DNA of 64,000 bases from CAVWQV01 sp963757115. GTDB lineage: Bacteria; Pseudomonadota; Alphaproteobacteria; Acetobacterales; Acetobacteraceae. Where the stretch lies: assembly GCA_963757115.1 (NCBI GenBank), contig CAVWQV010000006.1:248001-312000 (forward strand). Direction: 5' to 3'. Of this stretch, positions 18,176 through 29,288 are shown one piece after another (the stretch's first letter is position 1; each line of letters opens with the position of its first letter). A program made the position numbers and the translations under genes. A model generated the notes under the pieces. The model had not been told where the DNA came from. It did no database searches and worked only from the letters and a program-made list of their open reading frames with translations.

Positions 18176-19773
18176 GCGGCGTGGGGACGGCGGCACGCGG
18201 CCCGAAGCTGTGGGTGCCGGGCGACTGGAACGCGCTGTTCGGCTTCGGCACCAACATCCTGGTCAACGTGCTGGTGCTGACTGGTCTGCTGCGCTTCGTG
18301 CTCAAGATGCCTGACGAGTTGGTGTTCGGCCGCATCTTGCCGGCACTTGGCCTGATGCTCTGCCTCAGCACCGGCTATTACGCGTTCCTGGCCTATCGCC
18401 TCGCGAAGCGGACCGGGCGGGACGACGTCTGCGCGCTGCCGTCGGGCATCAGCGTGCCACACATGTTCGTCGTCACGTTCGTCGTCATGCTGCCGATCCT
18501 GCTCGCGACCCACGACCCGGTGCAGGCCTGGGAAGCCGGGCTGACCTGGGTGTTCGTGCAGAGCTTCGTGCTGATGATCGGCGGGTTCATCGGCCCGGTG
18601 ATCCGCCGCATTACGCCGCGCGCCGCCCTGCTCGGCTCCCTGGCCGGCATCTCCATCACGTTCATCTCGATGAGTCCGGCGACGCAGGTGTTCTCGACGC
18701 CGGTCATCGGCCTGGTGTGCTTCGCCCTCATCCTGGCGGACTGGTTCGGTGGCGTGCGCTATTTCGGCGGCGTGCCCGGGGGTTTGGTCGCGATCGCCGC
18801 CGGAGTGGTGATCGGCTGGGGATCGACCGCGCTCGGCCTCGGATATGGCGGGCTTACGGTTGCGAATGTCGGGGCGTCCTTCGCCCATTTCGGCTTCGCG
18901 GTACCGCTGCCGGCTGTCGGGCACGTGTTCGGCGGGTTCAAGTTCCTCGGCGTGATCCTCGTGACTGCGATCCCGTTCGGCATCTACGACCTCATCGAGG
19001 CGCTCGACAACGTGGAGAGTGCGGCTGCGGCGGGCGACAGCTTCCCGACCACGCGCGTGCTGACAGCGGACGGGGTGATAAGCCTGATCGGCTGCCTGCT
19101 CGGCAACCCGTTCATCAACGCGGTCTACATCGGCCATCCCGGCTGGAAGGCGATGGGCGGGCGGATCGGCTATTCGGCCGCGACCGGCGTCGTGGTGCTC
19201 GTGCTGACGTGGCTAGGCATCATCGCGCTCCTGATGGCGGTGGTCCCGGTGGTCGCGATCCTGCCGATCCTGCTCTACATCGGCATGCTGATCGGCTCGC
19301 AGGCGTTTCAGGAAACCCCGCACCGGCATGCGCCGGCGATCGTTTTGGCGCTGCTGCCGCAGATCGCCGCCTGGGGCAAGACGCAGATCGACAACGCGCT
19401 CGGTGCCGCCGGAACCAGTGCGGAGGCGATCGGAACGGCCAAGCTGGCGCAAGTCGGGGTGCTGTATCATGGGCTGCAGACCCTCGGCGGCGGCGCAACA
19501 CTCGCGGGTATCATCCTCGGCGCCACGACAGTGTTCGTCATCGACCGGGAATTCGGCAAAGCGGCCGCATTCGCGCTCGCCGGCGCGGTGCTGACCTTCT
19601 TCGGGTTCATCCATGGCGAGGCGATCGGTTGGGCCCGGACCCCCGAAGTCGCGGTGGCTTACGCGGGCGTTGCGGCAATCCTGTTCGCCTGCGCGAAATA
19701 CGCCGTGCTGAAGCCGCTGCCGATCTCCTTGCACTCACCGGACGGGGCTGTGGCGACGAGCGAGGCCGCGTGA
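18172..19773 (+). CDS. NCS2/AzgA-like nucleobase-type permease
   Basis: An integral inner-membrane transporter of 533 residues with about 12-13 hydrophobic segments. IPFGIYDLIEALDNVESAAAAGD is the conserved 'DNVESA' segment of AzgA-type purine permeases, and the ALPSGISVPHMF segment resembles the NCS2 substrate motif. It sits between a biuret-hydrolase-like gene and allophanate hydrolase with 4-bp overlaps on both sides, so it probably imports the substrate of that pathway (biuret, a ureide or a related N-rich molecule) rather than a nucleobase. That is an inference from context. Confidence 0.82.
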   Translation: MSGVGTAARGPKLWVPGDWNALFGFGTNILVNVLVLTGLLRFVLKMPDELVFGRILPALGLMLCLSTGYYAFLAYRLAKRTGRDDVCALPSGISVPHMFVVTFVVMLPILLATHDPVQAWEAGLTWVFVQSFVLMIGGFIGPVIRRITPRAALLGSLAGISITFISMSPATQVFSTPVIGLVCFALILADWFGGVRYFGGVPGGLVAIAAGVVIGWGSTALGLGYGGLTVANVGASFAHFGFAVPLPAVGHVFGGFKFLGVILVTAIPFGIYDLIEALDNVESAAAAGDSFPTTRVLTADGVISLIGCLLGNPFINAVYIGHPGWKAMGGRIGYSAATGVVVLVLTWLGIIALLMAVVPVVAILPILLYIGMLIGSQAFQETPHRHAPAIVLALLPQIAAWGKTQIDNALGAAGTSAEAIGTAKLAQVGVLYHGLQTLGGGATLAGIILGATTVFVIDREFGKAAAFALAGAVLTFFGFIHGEAIGWARTPEVAVAYAGVAAILFACAKYAVLKPLPISLHSPDGAVATSEAA

Positions 19774-21487
19774 CGCCAGCGGAGTGCGTAGAGCGGGCCA
19801 TCGCTGCGGATCGGGCGCACGACGACCCGGCAATCTGGATCACGCGCGTCCCGGACGAGGCTCTGCGCGAGCGCGCCCGGGCGCTGGAAGCGGAGGGGCA
19901 GCGGGACCGCCCGCTCTGGGGCGTGCCGGTCGCTATCAAGGACAATATCGACGTCGAGGGCCTGCCGACGACGGCGGCGTGCCCTGGTTTCACGTACCGC
20001 CCGGCACGGGACGCCGACCTGCGTGCGCAAGCTGCGCGACGCCGGCGCGATCGTGATGGGGAAGACCAATCTCGACCAGTTCGCGACCGGGCTGGTGGGG
20101 ACGCGAACCCCGTACGGCACGCCGCGCAACGTGTTCGATGCCGCCCGCGTGCCGGGCGGATCGTCCTCCGGCTCGGCGGCGGCGGTGGCGGCGGGGATCG
20201 TGCCGCTGGCGCTCGGCACCGACACGGCGGGATCGGGCCGCGTCCCCGCAGCGTTCGGCCACATCGTCGGCCTCAAGCCGACGGTCGGCAGCATATCGGC
20301 GGCCGGCGTCGTGCCGGCCTGCCGGTCGATCGACACCGTCGCCGTGTTCGCTCGCAGCGTGGATGAGGGATTGGCGCTCGCCCGCGTCGTCGCGGGGCCC
20401 GATGCGTCCGATCCCTACAGCCGAGCGGCGCCCGCCCGGCATCTTGCTCGCGCTGCACTGCCGCCTGCTGTCCGGTTGGCGCGCGTGGATGGGAGCGGGA
20501 TGGGGGCGGACCAAGCGCGGCTGTACGGCGTCGCGGCGGAGCTGTTCGCAGGCGAGACGCTCGATATCGGTCCGTTTCTCGGCATCGCTCGCCTGCTCTA
20601 TGAGGGTCCGTGGGTCGCCGAGCGGACCGCGGCGCTGCGCGACGTGGTGACGCGGAACCCGGAGATGCTGCACCCAGTCACGCGCGCGATTCTCGAGACC
20701 GGCTTCAAGCGGCTTACCGTCGATGCGTTCGACGCCTTTCACGCGCTCGCGCAGGCTCGTCGGGACGCGGCGGCGTTGTTCGCCCGATGCGACGCCCTGC
20801 TGCTGCCGACGACCTTGCCGGCGCCGAGCCTGGCCGAGGTCGAGGCGGACCCCATCGGACCGAACGCGGCCCTCGGCACCTGGACCAACTTCGTCAACCT
20901 CTGCGATCTCGCCGCGATCGCGGTGCCGTGCGGGTTCCTGCCGGACGGGCGGCCGGTGGGCGTCACCGTGGTCGGACCGGCCTGGTCGGACGGACGGATC
21001 GCCGCCATCGCGGATACGATCCACCGCGCCTGCGCGCCGCATTCGGGGGCTGCGCGGGCCGCCTTGCCGGAATCCGCGCCGCCCGACGCGGCGGGACCGG
21101 GTGAGACGGCGCTGTTCTGCGTAGGCGGGCATATGTCCGGTCTGCCGCTCAATGGCCAGATTACCGCCCTTGGCGGCCGGCTGCTCCGCGTGGCCAGCAC
21201 CGCTCCGTGTTACGCGCTGCATCTGCTTGGCGATCGACCGGGTATGGTTCGGCGCGCGACGGGAGGAGCCGCGATTAGCGGGGAAGTTTGGGTGCTTCCG
21301 ACGTCCGCGGTGGGAGCGCTGCTGGCGAAGGTTCCACCGCCGCTCGGTTTCGGCACGGTCAACCCTCGACGATGGCCCGTGCCTCGGGTTCCTGGCGGAA
21401 GCGGCGGCGGTCGCGTCCGCGCCCGACATAACCGCTGGCGGGGGTTGGCGCGGCTATCTCGCCACCTGGACCGAACCGGCTGACTGA
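19770..21487 (+). CDS. atzF: Allophanate hydrolase (two frameshifts)
   Basis: Amidase-signature enzyme that splits allophanate to CO2 and ammonia. The N-terminal amidase domain shows the catalytic Lys (PVAIKDNIDVEGLPTTAACP), GKTNLDQFATGLVGTRTPYG and the Gly-Ser nucleophile block PGGSSSGSAAAVAAG. The C-terminal domain typical of AtzF (FCVGGHMSGLPLNGQI, GGAAISGEVW, GALLAKVPPPLGFGTV) is present, ending at 21487. An extra G near 20011 and an extra C near 21362 break the frame; both flanks keep family sequence. The start is GTG at 19770 overlapping the permease stop. The C-terminal AtzF domain separates it from generic amidases. Confidence 0.85.
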
Positions 21488-21521
21488 ACAGCGCGGCCGC
21501 GCCGTCTAAGGAGTGACGACC

Positions 21522-22641
21522 GTGTCCGATGCTCGCATTGATCTCAATCCCGCCCAGCGTCTCGCGGCCCAGCCGGGGAAGGGTCACAACCGCTGGCATC
21601 CGGATATCGAGCCCGCGTTGCGGGTGGCTCCAGGCGTAAGGGTCGAGCTCGGCACGATCGACGGGTTGGACGGCCAGGTGACGCCCGCGACCCAGGCTGC
21701 CGACTTGCTGAAAGTGGACATGGGCCGCATCCACCCGCTGACCGGCCCCGTCTATGTCGAAGGCGCCGAGCCAGGGGACCTGCTCGCGGTGCGGATCGAG
21801 GCGATCGACACGGCCCCGCGCGGCTTCACGATCATCATGCCCGGCTTCGGTTTCCTCCGTGAGTATTTCCCGCATCCGCACATCGTGCATTGGGAAATGG
21901 CCGGGGGGTTCGCGCGCTCGGCGGACTTGCCGGGTGTTCGCATCCCCGGCGCGCCGTTCATGGGCGTGATGGGGCTCGCCCCGTCGCACGAGCTGCTCGC
22001 GCGGATCAACGACCGAGAGGCCGAGCTGCTGCGGCGCGGTGGCGCGGTGCTTCCGCCGGAGCCCGCGTCGGCGTATCCGGCCGACGGGTCGATCGCCGCA
22101 CAGGCCATGCGCACCATTGCGCCGCACGAGACCGGCGGCAACATGGACATCAAGCAGCTCACGGCGGGCTCGACGCTGTACCTGCCTGTCTACCAGCCGG
22201 GCGGGCTGTTCTCGGTCGGGGACGCGCATTTCGCGCAAGGGGACGGCGAGTTCTGCGGCACGGCCGTCGAGACGAGTGCGGTGTTCGCGGCTCGCTTCGA
22301 GGTCATGAAAGGCGAGGCGCAGCGGCGCCGCCAGAAGGACCCGTCCTTCGAACACCCCGGATACTTCACGCGGCCCGAGATGGCGGCACCGCGCCGGTTC
22401 TATGCCACCACCGGCATCCCCGTAACGCGCGACGGAGAACGCAACGAATCCGAGGATCTCACGCTCGCCGCGCGCAACGCGCTGCTCAACATGATCGAAT
22501 ATCTCGTGGACACGCGCGGTCTGTCCGACGCGCAGGCGTACCTGTCTCGCGAGCGTCGCCGTGGATCTCAAGGTGAGCCAGGTCGTGGACGTGCCGAACC
22601 TGATCGTCTCGGCGTTCCTGCCGCTCGACGTCTTCGAGTGA
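21522..22641 (+). CDS. Formamidase/acetamidase family protein (one frameshift)
   Basis: A member of the FmdA/AmdA family of about 372 residues. It shows KGHNRWHPDIEP, GRIHPLTGPVYVEGAEPGDLL, the metal-site region HETGGNMDIKQLTAGS and SVGDAHFAQGDGEFCGTAVE. A one-base insertion near 22544 diverts the frame; the correct C-terminus continues as VAVDLKVSQVVDVPNLIVSAF to a TGA at 22639-22641. GTG at 21522 is the likely start, since AAGGAG sits 8 bases upstream; a GTG at 21513 overlaps that site. As the last gene of the biuret/allophanate run, it probably releases ammonia from formamide or a related short amide. Confidence 0.85.
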
Positions 22642-22651
22642 GCGGGTGGCC

Positions 22652-23194
22652 CTAAGCCCTGAACTTTTGGGTTTGGGAGCATCCTCGACTATTTCGGCTC
22701 CGACAATTGGCTCTAGACCCCATTCGGCCGCACAGCGATCGCGCAATGCGCGCAGGCGCCGCTTGCGCGCCAGCGCCGTCGACGCGAGTGCGAGCCTGTA
22801 CGACGACCGGGACCAGCTCGGTCAACAGCCATCCGACCCCGGCCGCCACCCAGGCGATGGCCAGGTTCCGAGGGTCGAATGCCAGCGAGAACGCCGCACC
22901 GATTGTTTGCCCCGCGTCCCAAAGTGAGATCGTCGGAAAAACCGCGCCGCTCGCGCCAAACAGGAGCATGGTGCGCGCAACCGGTCGGCCCGGTTTGCCC
23001 TCAAAAGCCAAGGTGGCGAGTGCGGGTGCCAGGAGCCACGCCAACAGGAACGCCGTGGCTGGGGCGCAGGCGACGAGCCCGCCGCAAACGAGGCCCTGCA
23101 GCCAGACGAGCGAGCGCGCCGCGCGCGGTGGCGCTTCGGCCGGATTGGCGGTTGCTGCCTTGGCGGGTGCCGCCTTGGGTGCCTTGCGGGCCAA
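22652..23194 (-). CDS. Small inner-membrane protein, unknown (C-terminus probably frameshifted)
   Basis: About 180 residues: an N-terminal basic, Ala/Pro-rich stretch, then three to four hydrophobic segments (LVCGGLVACAPATAFLLAWL, TMLLFGASGAVFPTIS, LAIAWVAAGVGWLLTELVPV). The reading frame after VVVQ looks non-coding, while the neighbouring frame gives a convincing basic tail (RKRRLRALRDRCAAEWGLEP). A shift near 22800 is therefore likely and the true end is uncertain; it abuts the convergent formamidase gene. It starts 4 bases after the pseudokinase stop, so the two probably act together. I do not recognise a family. Confidence 0.6.
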   Translation of the reverse strand: MARKAPKAAPAKAATANPAEAPPRAARSLVWLQGLVCGGLVACAPATAFLLAWLLAPALATLAFEGKPGRPVARTMLLFGASGAVFPTISLWDAGQTIGAAFSLAFDPRNLAIAWVAAGVGWLLTELVPVVVQARTRVDGAGAQAAPARIARSLCGRMGSRANCRSRNSRGCSQTQKFRA

Positions 23195-23197
23195 GAG

Positions 23198-25154
23198 TTA
23201 GCCGAACGCAGCGACCGCGAGCGTGCCGACCAGCGCCGCCAGGCCCACGCCGGCCGCCAACTCTTGCCCGAGCCGTCGGGCGAGTTCCGTTTGCTCGGCG
23301 TGCTGGGCCTCGAGCCGTTCGAGCTCGGCATTGGTGGCGGCAATGAGTTCGGTGGCGCGCGCCGCGCCGTCGGCGTCGACCGCGCGTGCCGCCTCATCCT
23401 CAATCAATGCCAGCATCGAGCCGAGTTGGCCGGTTTCCGCCCTAGCTTTCAGTTCGGCTTCCAACTGCTGACGGCGTGCCTTGTTATGCCAGGTAGCCAG
23501 CAGCGACCCGGCCTGGCCCGCGAACCAGCGGCCAATGTTGGGCAGGGGAGCGGGGTGGAAGCGGGCTTGCAGTCGGGCCAGCATCCGCAATTGCGCGATG
23601 ACCGTGCCAGGCCCGTCCACCAGAACGGCCGCTTCGACCGGCTGCTCGGTTCTGACGGCGGCGAACGCCGCGATGTGACGATCCACGAGACGGGTTTGCC
23701 CGCGAACATCTCCCGCGAGGGCTTCGATCGCCAGCACCAACTCGGCCACGCGTACCGCGCAGCGTCCGGCCAGTGCTGGGCTGTCGCAAGGCAGCAAGGG
23801 GTTCAGCATATAGAGCAGGCACAGAGCACCATCCTGCCGGGCCCGCAGGGTAGCCCGATGCAGCCGGGCATCCGTCCGAAGCAAGGCAAGCTCGCATCGC
23901 TCCTCCCGTTCGTTGCCCCAGGAGCGCAGGGCCTCGGCTTCGACGATTGCTTCCAATGCGCCAGCCTGTCCCGCGGGGTCGCCCTGCGCCGCCGCAAGAG
24001 CGGGGCCAAGGCCGTCGGGCCAGATCGGGATCCCAGGCCAACACAGGGGTGCGAGCGGGTCGAGGATGCTCGTGGCCTGCACGATCAACGTGGGGGCGGT
24101 GCCGGTATCGCCGCTTCTTTGATCGGCACGCGCCGCCGCGACGCGATCGGCGATCCGCGCGGCAACGGCGGGCTCGCCGAGGCTGCGGCGAAGCCAGCGC
24201 TCGGCGCTGCCGTCCCGTAGAACGGCAAGGCCCGCGGCGGGGTCGCAGCTGATGGCGAACGAGAGGCTCCGCGCGTCCCAGACGGCTTGGCCGCAAAAGT
24301 CGAAGGGGCGCTGGGCGCGTCTGGATTGCCGCGCAGCAACCCGGCGGCTGCGTGCCGCCCCTGGATCGGCCAGCAGCGCAAGCGGCGGCCGGTGTTCCGG
24401 GTCCTCGGCCAACATCCCCCGAAGCAGGTCGCCGATCACCCCGCTTAGCCGCTCGTCCCCCGCGAGCGCGCGGAAGCTGCCGAATTCAAGCTTGATGCGG
24501 ATGATCTCGCGTTCCTCCAGCCCGGCCAAGGGGAGACGGCCGAGGGCGAGCACCAGCATCGTGACACCCAACGCGTAGACATCATCGGCGGCGGTACCCT
24601 CGCCTCGCGCGCTCGGTGGGCACATCGCCGCGTAGGGCGGTTCGAACAGCGCGGGCTGCAGGCTGGCCGGCGGCGCGGCCCATGCGGAGCCGAGCACGAC
24701 AGGTTGTCCCCCGGCGCCCCCGAAGAGGTTGTCGGGCCGGATCGCCCGATGCGTCACGCGACGGTGCTGCAGCCGTTCGAGGGCGCGCACGGCCGGACGC
24801 AGCAAGTGCTCGAGCAACTCGGTCTCCGACCACGGCCGAGGTGTCGCGGAGAGCGAAAGCGCTTGCGGCGCTTCTGCGATGACGAAATAGCCTTCTCGAC
24901 CGCTGGGAGGCGTCGCGGGTCCGTGTGCGAGCGGTGAAGAGTACGCCCTCGACGGGATTGCCGATCAGCATGGAAAGGGCGTGGGCGCGCGCGGGCTGCC
25001 CCGGCCGGGTCTCGAGCGCCATGAACCCGCCACGGCCGCGGCGATCGCGAGCGGTGAAGCAGGACAGCCCGCCACCGGCGCCGGCCAGTGGAAGCGCGAA
25101 GTCTATCGTGTACTCGCCGTCGATCAGGGTTTTGGTGTCGAGAACAGGAGACAT
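23198..25154 (-). CDS. Membrane-anchored pseudokinase (Ser/Thr-kinase-like; one frameshift)
   Basis: A product of about 650 residues. The first 270 form a protein-kinase-like domain: RVTHRAIRPDNLFGG aligns with the HRDxKPxN loop and TAADDVYALGVTMLVLALGRLPL with subdomain IX. The catalytic Asp of HRD is Ala, the DFG motif is GSA (VVLGSAW) and the VAIK Lys is absent (GFMALETRPG). It should not transfer phosphate. A mainly alpha-helical middle follows, a coiled-coil-prone stretch (residues about 570-625), and one C-terminal membrane segment (GVGLAALVGTLAVAAFG). A shift near 24915 joins the N-terminal 80 residues (from MSPVLDTKTLIDGEYTIDF) to the rest. It follows purA by 68 bp. Confidence 0.7.
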
Positions 25155-25222
25155 CTGCGCCGATGTTGCGGACCGGCGCCGATCGTCGGCGCAAAAGATT
25201 GACGAACGGAAAAAGGCCGACG

Positions 25223-26512
<1,290 letters not shown>

Positions 26513-26515
26513 GGC

Positions 26516-27686
26516 TCAGCTCTCGGTTTTTGGGGCGTTGCCGGCTTGCAGGGCGACGAGGCCGTTGGGCAGCAAGAGGTGCGAGCAATGCAGGCGGCGG
26601 GCTTCCGAGGCCGGATCGGGATGCGTTGCGAGGGCCGCGACCGTCGCGAAGCCCTCGGACCGGAGCGAGGCCGCGTGCGTCGGCTCGGCGCCTGGCGGGA
26701 GGAATACACGCGGGCGGATGCGGGGAGGGGGTGCTGTTCGAAGGATCGCATCGGGGAACAGCGTCAGTCCGGTCGCCGGCTCTGCTTCGCCGCACACATA
26801 GCGTCCGCCGCGACCGAGTTCCTCGCGACGCCCCGGCGCGTATACCGTCACGCAGATGCCGGTGTGATAGCGAAAGCCACGAAACTCCAACGGGTCCACG
26901 GTCAGTCGCAGCTCCGGGCGCGCTCGCGGATGGCGGCCACGGTTTCGGCAATGCGGCTTGCGATGGCGCGCGCGGACGGGGGAAGGTCGGCAGCTCCCAG
27001 CGCTTCGAGCGCCCCGTCGGCCGAACCCGCCGCGCGCAGCAGTTCGGTCAGCACGTCGGCGAGCGGCCCGCCAAAACGGTTGACCGCCGCGACGTCCTTG
27101 CGGTCGAGTCCCTTGGCCAGCGCCGCGCGTTGTTCCCCCACGATACCCGCGTCGTCGAGAAGGGCGGGGAGAGCGTGGGGAGCGTGAGGTCGAAGCTCGG
27201 GCGCCCAAGCCCGACGGCGGCCAGCGCCTCGGCTCCGACCAGCACCATCTCGGCATCCGCGTGGGGTCCGTCGAAGCCGATCAGCTCGATGCCGGCCTGC
27301 GCGACCTGGCGATCCGGATCGAGCTGGCTGCCGCGCATCCTCAAACACTGGCCGGCATAGGACAGGCGCAGCGGCCGCGGTGCCCCGGCCAGTCGGGTCG
27401 TGGCGATCCGCGCGACTTGCGGCGTCGTATCGGCGCGAAGCCCCATCATGCGCTGGCTGTCGGGGTCCATCAGCCGGAACGTCTGCTCCGACACCGCGGC
27501 GCCAGAGCCAGCAAGCAGGCTATCCTCGAACTCGAGCAGCGGGGGTTTCACCCGCTGATAGCCGTGTGCCGCAAACACGCCCATCAAAGCCTCGACTGCC
27601 CGGGCCTCGGCCTCGGCATCGGGGGGCAACAGGTCGCGCAATCCGGCCGGCAGAAGGGCCGGGTTCGGGGGCAGGGCGTCGCTCAT
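26516..27686 (-). CDS. hisZ: ATP phosphoribosyltransferase regulatory subunit (two frameshifts)
   Basis: HisZ is a class II aminoacyl-tRNA-synthetase-like subunit that activates short-form HisG. The N-terminal part shows LLPAGLRDLLPPDAEAEARA, YQRVKPPLLEFEDSLL, FRLMDPDSQRMMGLRADTTP and QVAQAGIELIG. Shifts near 27168 and 26920 lead to LLDDAGIVGEQRAALAKGLD and then to PELRLTVDPLEFRGFRYHTG, with the end at 26516. It lacks the HisRS catalytic C-terminal anticodon domain, which separates it from HisS. The hisZ-purA order with a gap of a few bases is a recurring arrangement in Rhodospirillales. Confidence 0.88.
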
Positions 27687-27799
27687 GTCGGTCCGGGGCT
27701 ATAGCATCGGGCTTGCACACCGGAAAGCGAGCAACCCGATAGCATCTCGCCCTGCCCGCTAAGCTGGTCTATTGCGGCGCTTCGGTTCGGAGGTGTTCC

Positions 27800-28772
27800 A
27801 TGTTTCGTCGGATATTGCCCTACGTTGTTTCACTTGCCGGCTTGACGCTCGCAGGGCCGGTGCGGGCCGAGGACCCGGTTCAGACCGTCGACGCCTTGAA
27901 CAAGGTGTCCGGCGTGCACCAGGGCTTTCGCGCCAATCACGCCAAGGGCGTGGTAGTCGAGGGCAGCTTCAAGGCTACTCCGCAAGCCGCAGAGCTAAGC
28001 CGCGCGACGCTGTTCTCCGGCAAGACCATTCCGGTCACGGTGCGGTTCTCGGACTCGACCGGACTACCCGACCTGCCCGATGGGTCGAACGAGGCGAATC
28101 CGCACGGCATGGCGATCAAGTATCACCTGCCCGACGGCAGCGACACCGACATGGTGATCAACTCGCTCAAGTTCTTCCCGGTCGCCACCGGGCAGGAGTT
28201 TCAGGACCTGCTGTTGGCGATCGCCGACAGCCCGCCGCAAGCGCCGAAGCCAACCAAGCTCGATCAGTTCGCCGCGGCCCACCCAGCGCTGGGACCGGCC
28301 CTTGCCAGCGTCCAAACACCCGCCAGCTTCGCGAACGAGCAATACAACGGGCTGGACGCCTTCGTGTTCGTCGACAAAGCGGGCAAGCGGCAGGCGGTGC
28401 GTTACATAATGGTTCCGGAGCAGTTGCTCTATCTGAAGCCCGCGGACGCCGCGAAGCGTGCGCCCGACTTCCTGATCGACGAGCTGCCCGCCCGGTTACA
28501 AAGGGAAAAGGTTACCTTTCATCTGAAAGCACAGCTTGCGGAAGCCGGGGACCAGACCAAGGATCCGTCGAAACCTTGGCCGGCCGACCGCAAAGTGGTG
28601 GACCTCGGTGTGCTTACGATCGATCACGCGGTGCCGGACAGCCTGGAGGCGCAGAAGAAGCTGCTGTTCGTGCCCGGTCTGCTGACGGACGGCATCGAAG
28701 CGTCGGACGACCCGCTGATCGACTTTGCGCAATGGCGCCTACGCCGTCTCGTTCTCCCGCCGCAACCCCTGA
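27800..28772 (+). CDS. Catalase-family peroxidase, exported (SrpA-like; one frameshift)
   Basis: A small haem catalase relative of about 324 residues with a signal peptide (MFRRILPYVVSLAGLTLAGP, cleavage near VRA-ED). It shows HAKGVVVEGSFKATPQA, VTVRFSDSTGLPDLPDGS, PHGMAIKYHLPDGSDTDMV and FANEQYNGLDAFVFV, which mark the minimal catalase-like proteins that use peroxides to oxidise substrates. A base inserted near 28726 hides the true C-terminus, NGAYAVSFSRRNP, which stops at 28770-28772. It acts in the periplasm. It is divergent from hisZ. Confidence 0.85.
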
Positions 28773-28778
28773 GCATGC

Positions 28779-28808
28779 GATCACGGCCGGGAGCACCCGG
28801 CCGTGATC
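28779..28808. terminator. Perfect 13-bp hairpin between convergent genes
   Basis: GATCACGGCCGGG (28779-28791) pairs fully with CCCGGCCGTGATC (28796-28808) around a 4-base loop. It begins 7 bp after the catalase-like stop and lies 26 bp from the stop of the convergent small repeat protein gene. No long T-run follows on either side, so it may stop transcription in both directions or protect 3' ends. Confidence 0.65.
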
Positions 28809-28833
28809 TGTCAGTCGCAGTCTCGCCCGTCTG

Positions 28834-29121
28834 CTACGCGGCCGCATACCTGTGCTGCTGCGCTCCGTTTGGCGCCTCGGCCTGCGCGTAACCGCGGCCG
28901 TAATCCGTCTGGTCACGGGTGCCTTCCGTTTGAGCGTAGCCTCGACCGTACGTGGTCTGATCGCGAGGCCCTTCAGCCTGGGCAAGCGCCTGGGCCCGCT
29001 GCGGGGCGCTGATCTGGTGGAGGCTCATCTCGCCCTGGTGCCGGGCGACCTCGTCCGCCACGGCAAGGCTCTGCAAGCTAAGAAAGCCAAGGGCGGCTGC
29101 CACAATGATTGCTGTTCGCAT
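28834..29121 (-). CDS. Small exported protein with RDQT-YGRGYAQ repeats (95 aa)
   Basis: The product starts with a clear signal peptide (MRTAIIVAAALGFLSLQSLA, cleavage near AVA-DE). The mature part of about 73 residues holds a tandem repeat: PRDQTTYGRGYAQTEG, then TRDQTDYGRGYAQAEA, after an Ala/Gln-rich spacer. The ATG at 29121 has AGGAG about 7 bases upstream. A much longer open frame upstream belongs to the acyltransferase shadow and is not used. I do not recognise the family; it is likely periplasmic. Confidence 0.75.
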   Translation of the reverse strand: MRTAIIVAAALGFLSLQSLAVADEVARHQGEMSLHQISAPQRAQALAQAEGPRDQTTYGRGYAQTEGTRDQTDYGRGYAQAEAPNGAQQHRYAAA

Positions 29122-29288
29122 GGTTCGTCTCCTGTCCGCTGCGCGGACGCTCGTCGGACCGGCCGTTGCCGCAGAGCGGAGAGATCGGTGGCTCTTGCCG
29201 TCCGCCGGGGAACGTCGTGCTGCGGAGCGGCAGATGCCATTGATGAAGATTGCGAAATGGATATGCGCTGCCGCATAGCGGCCACAAT

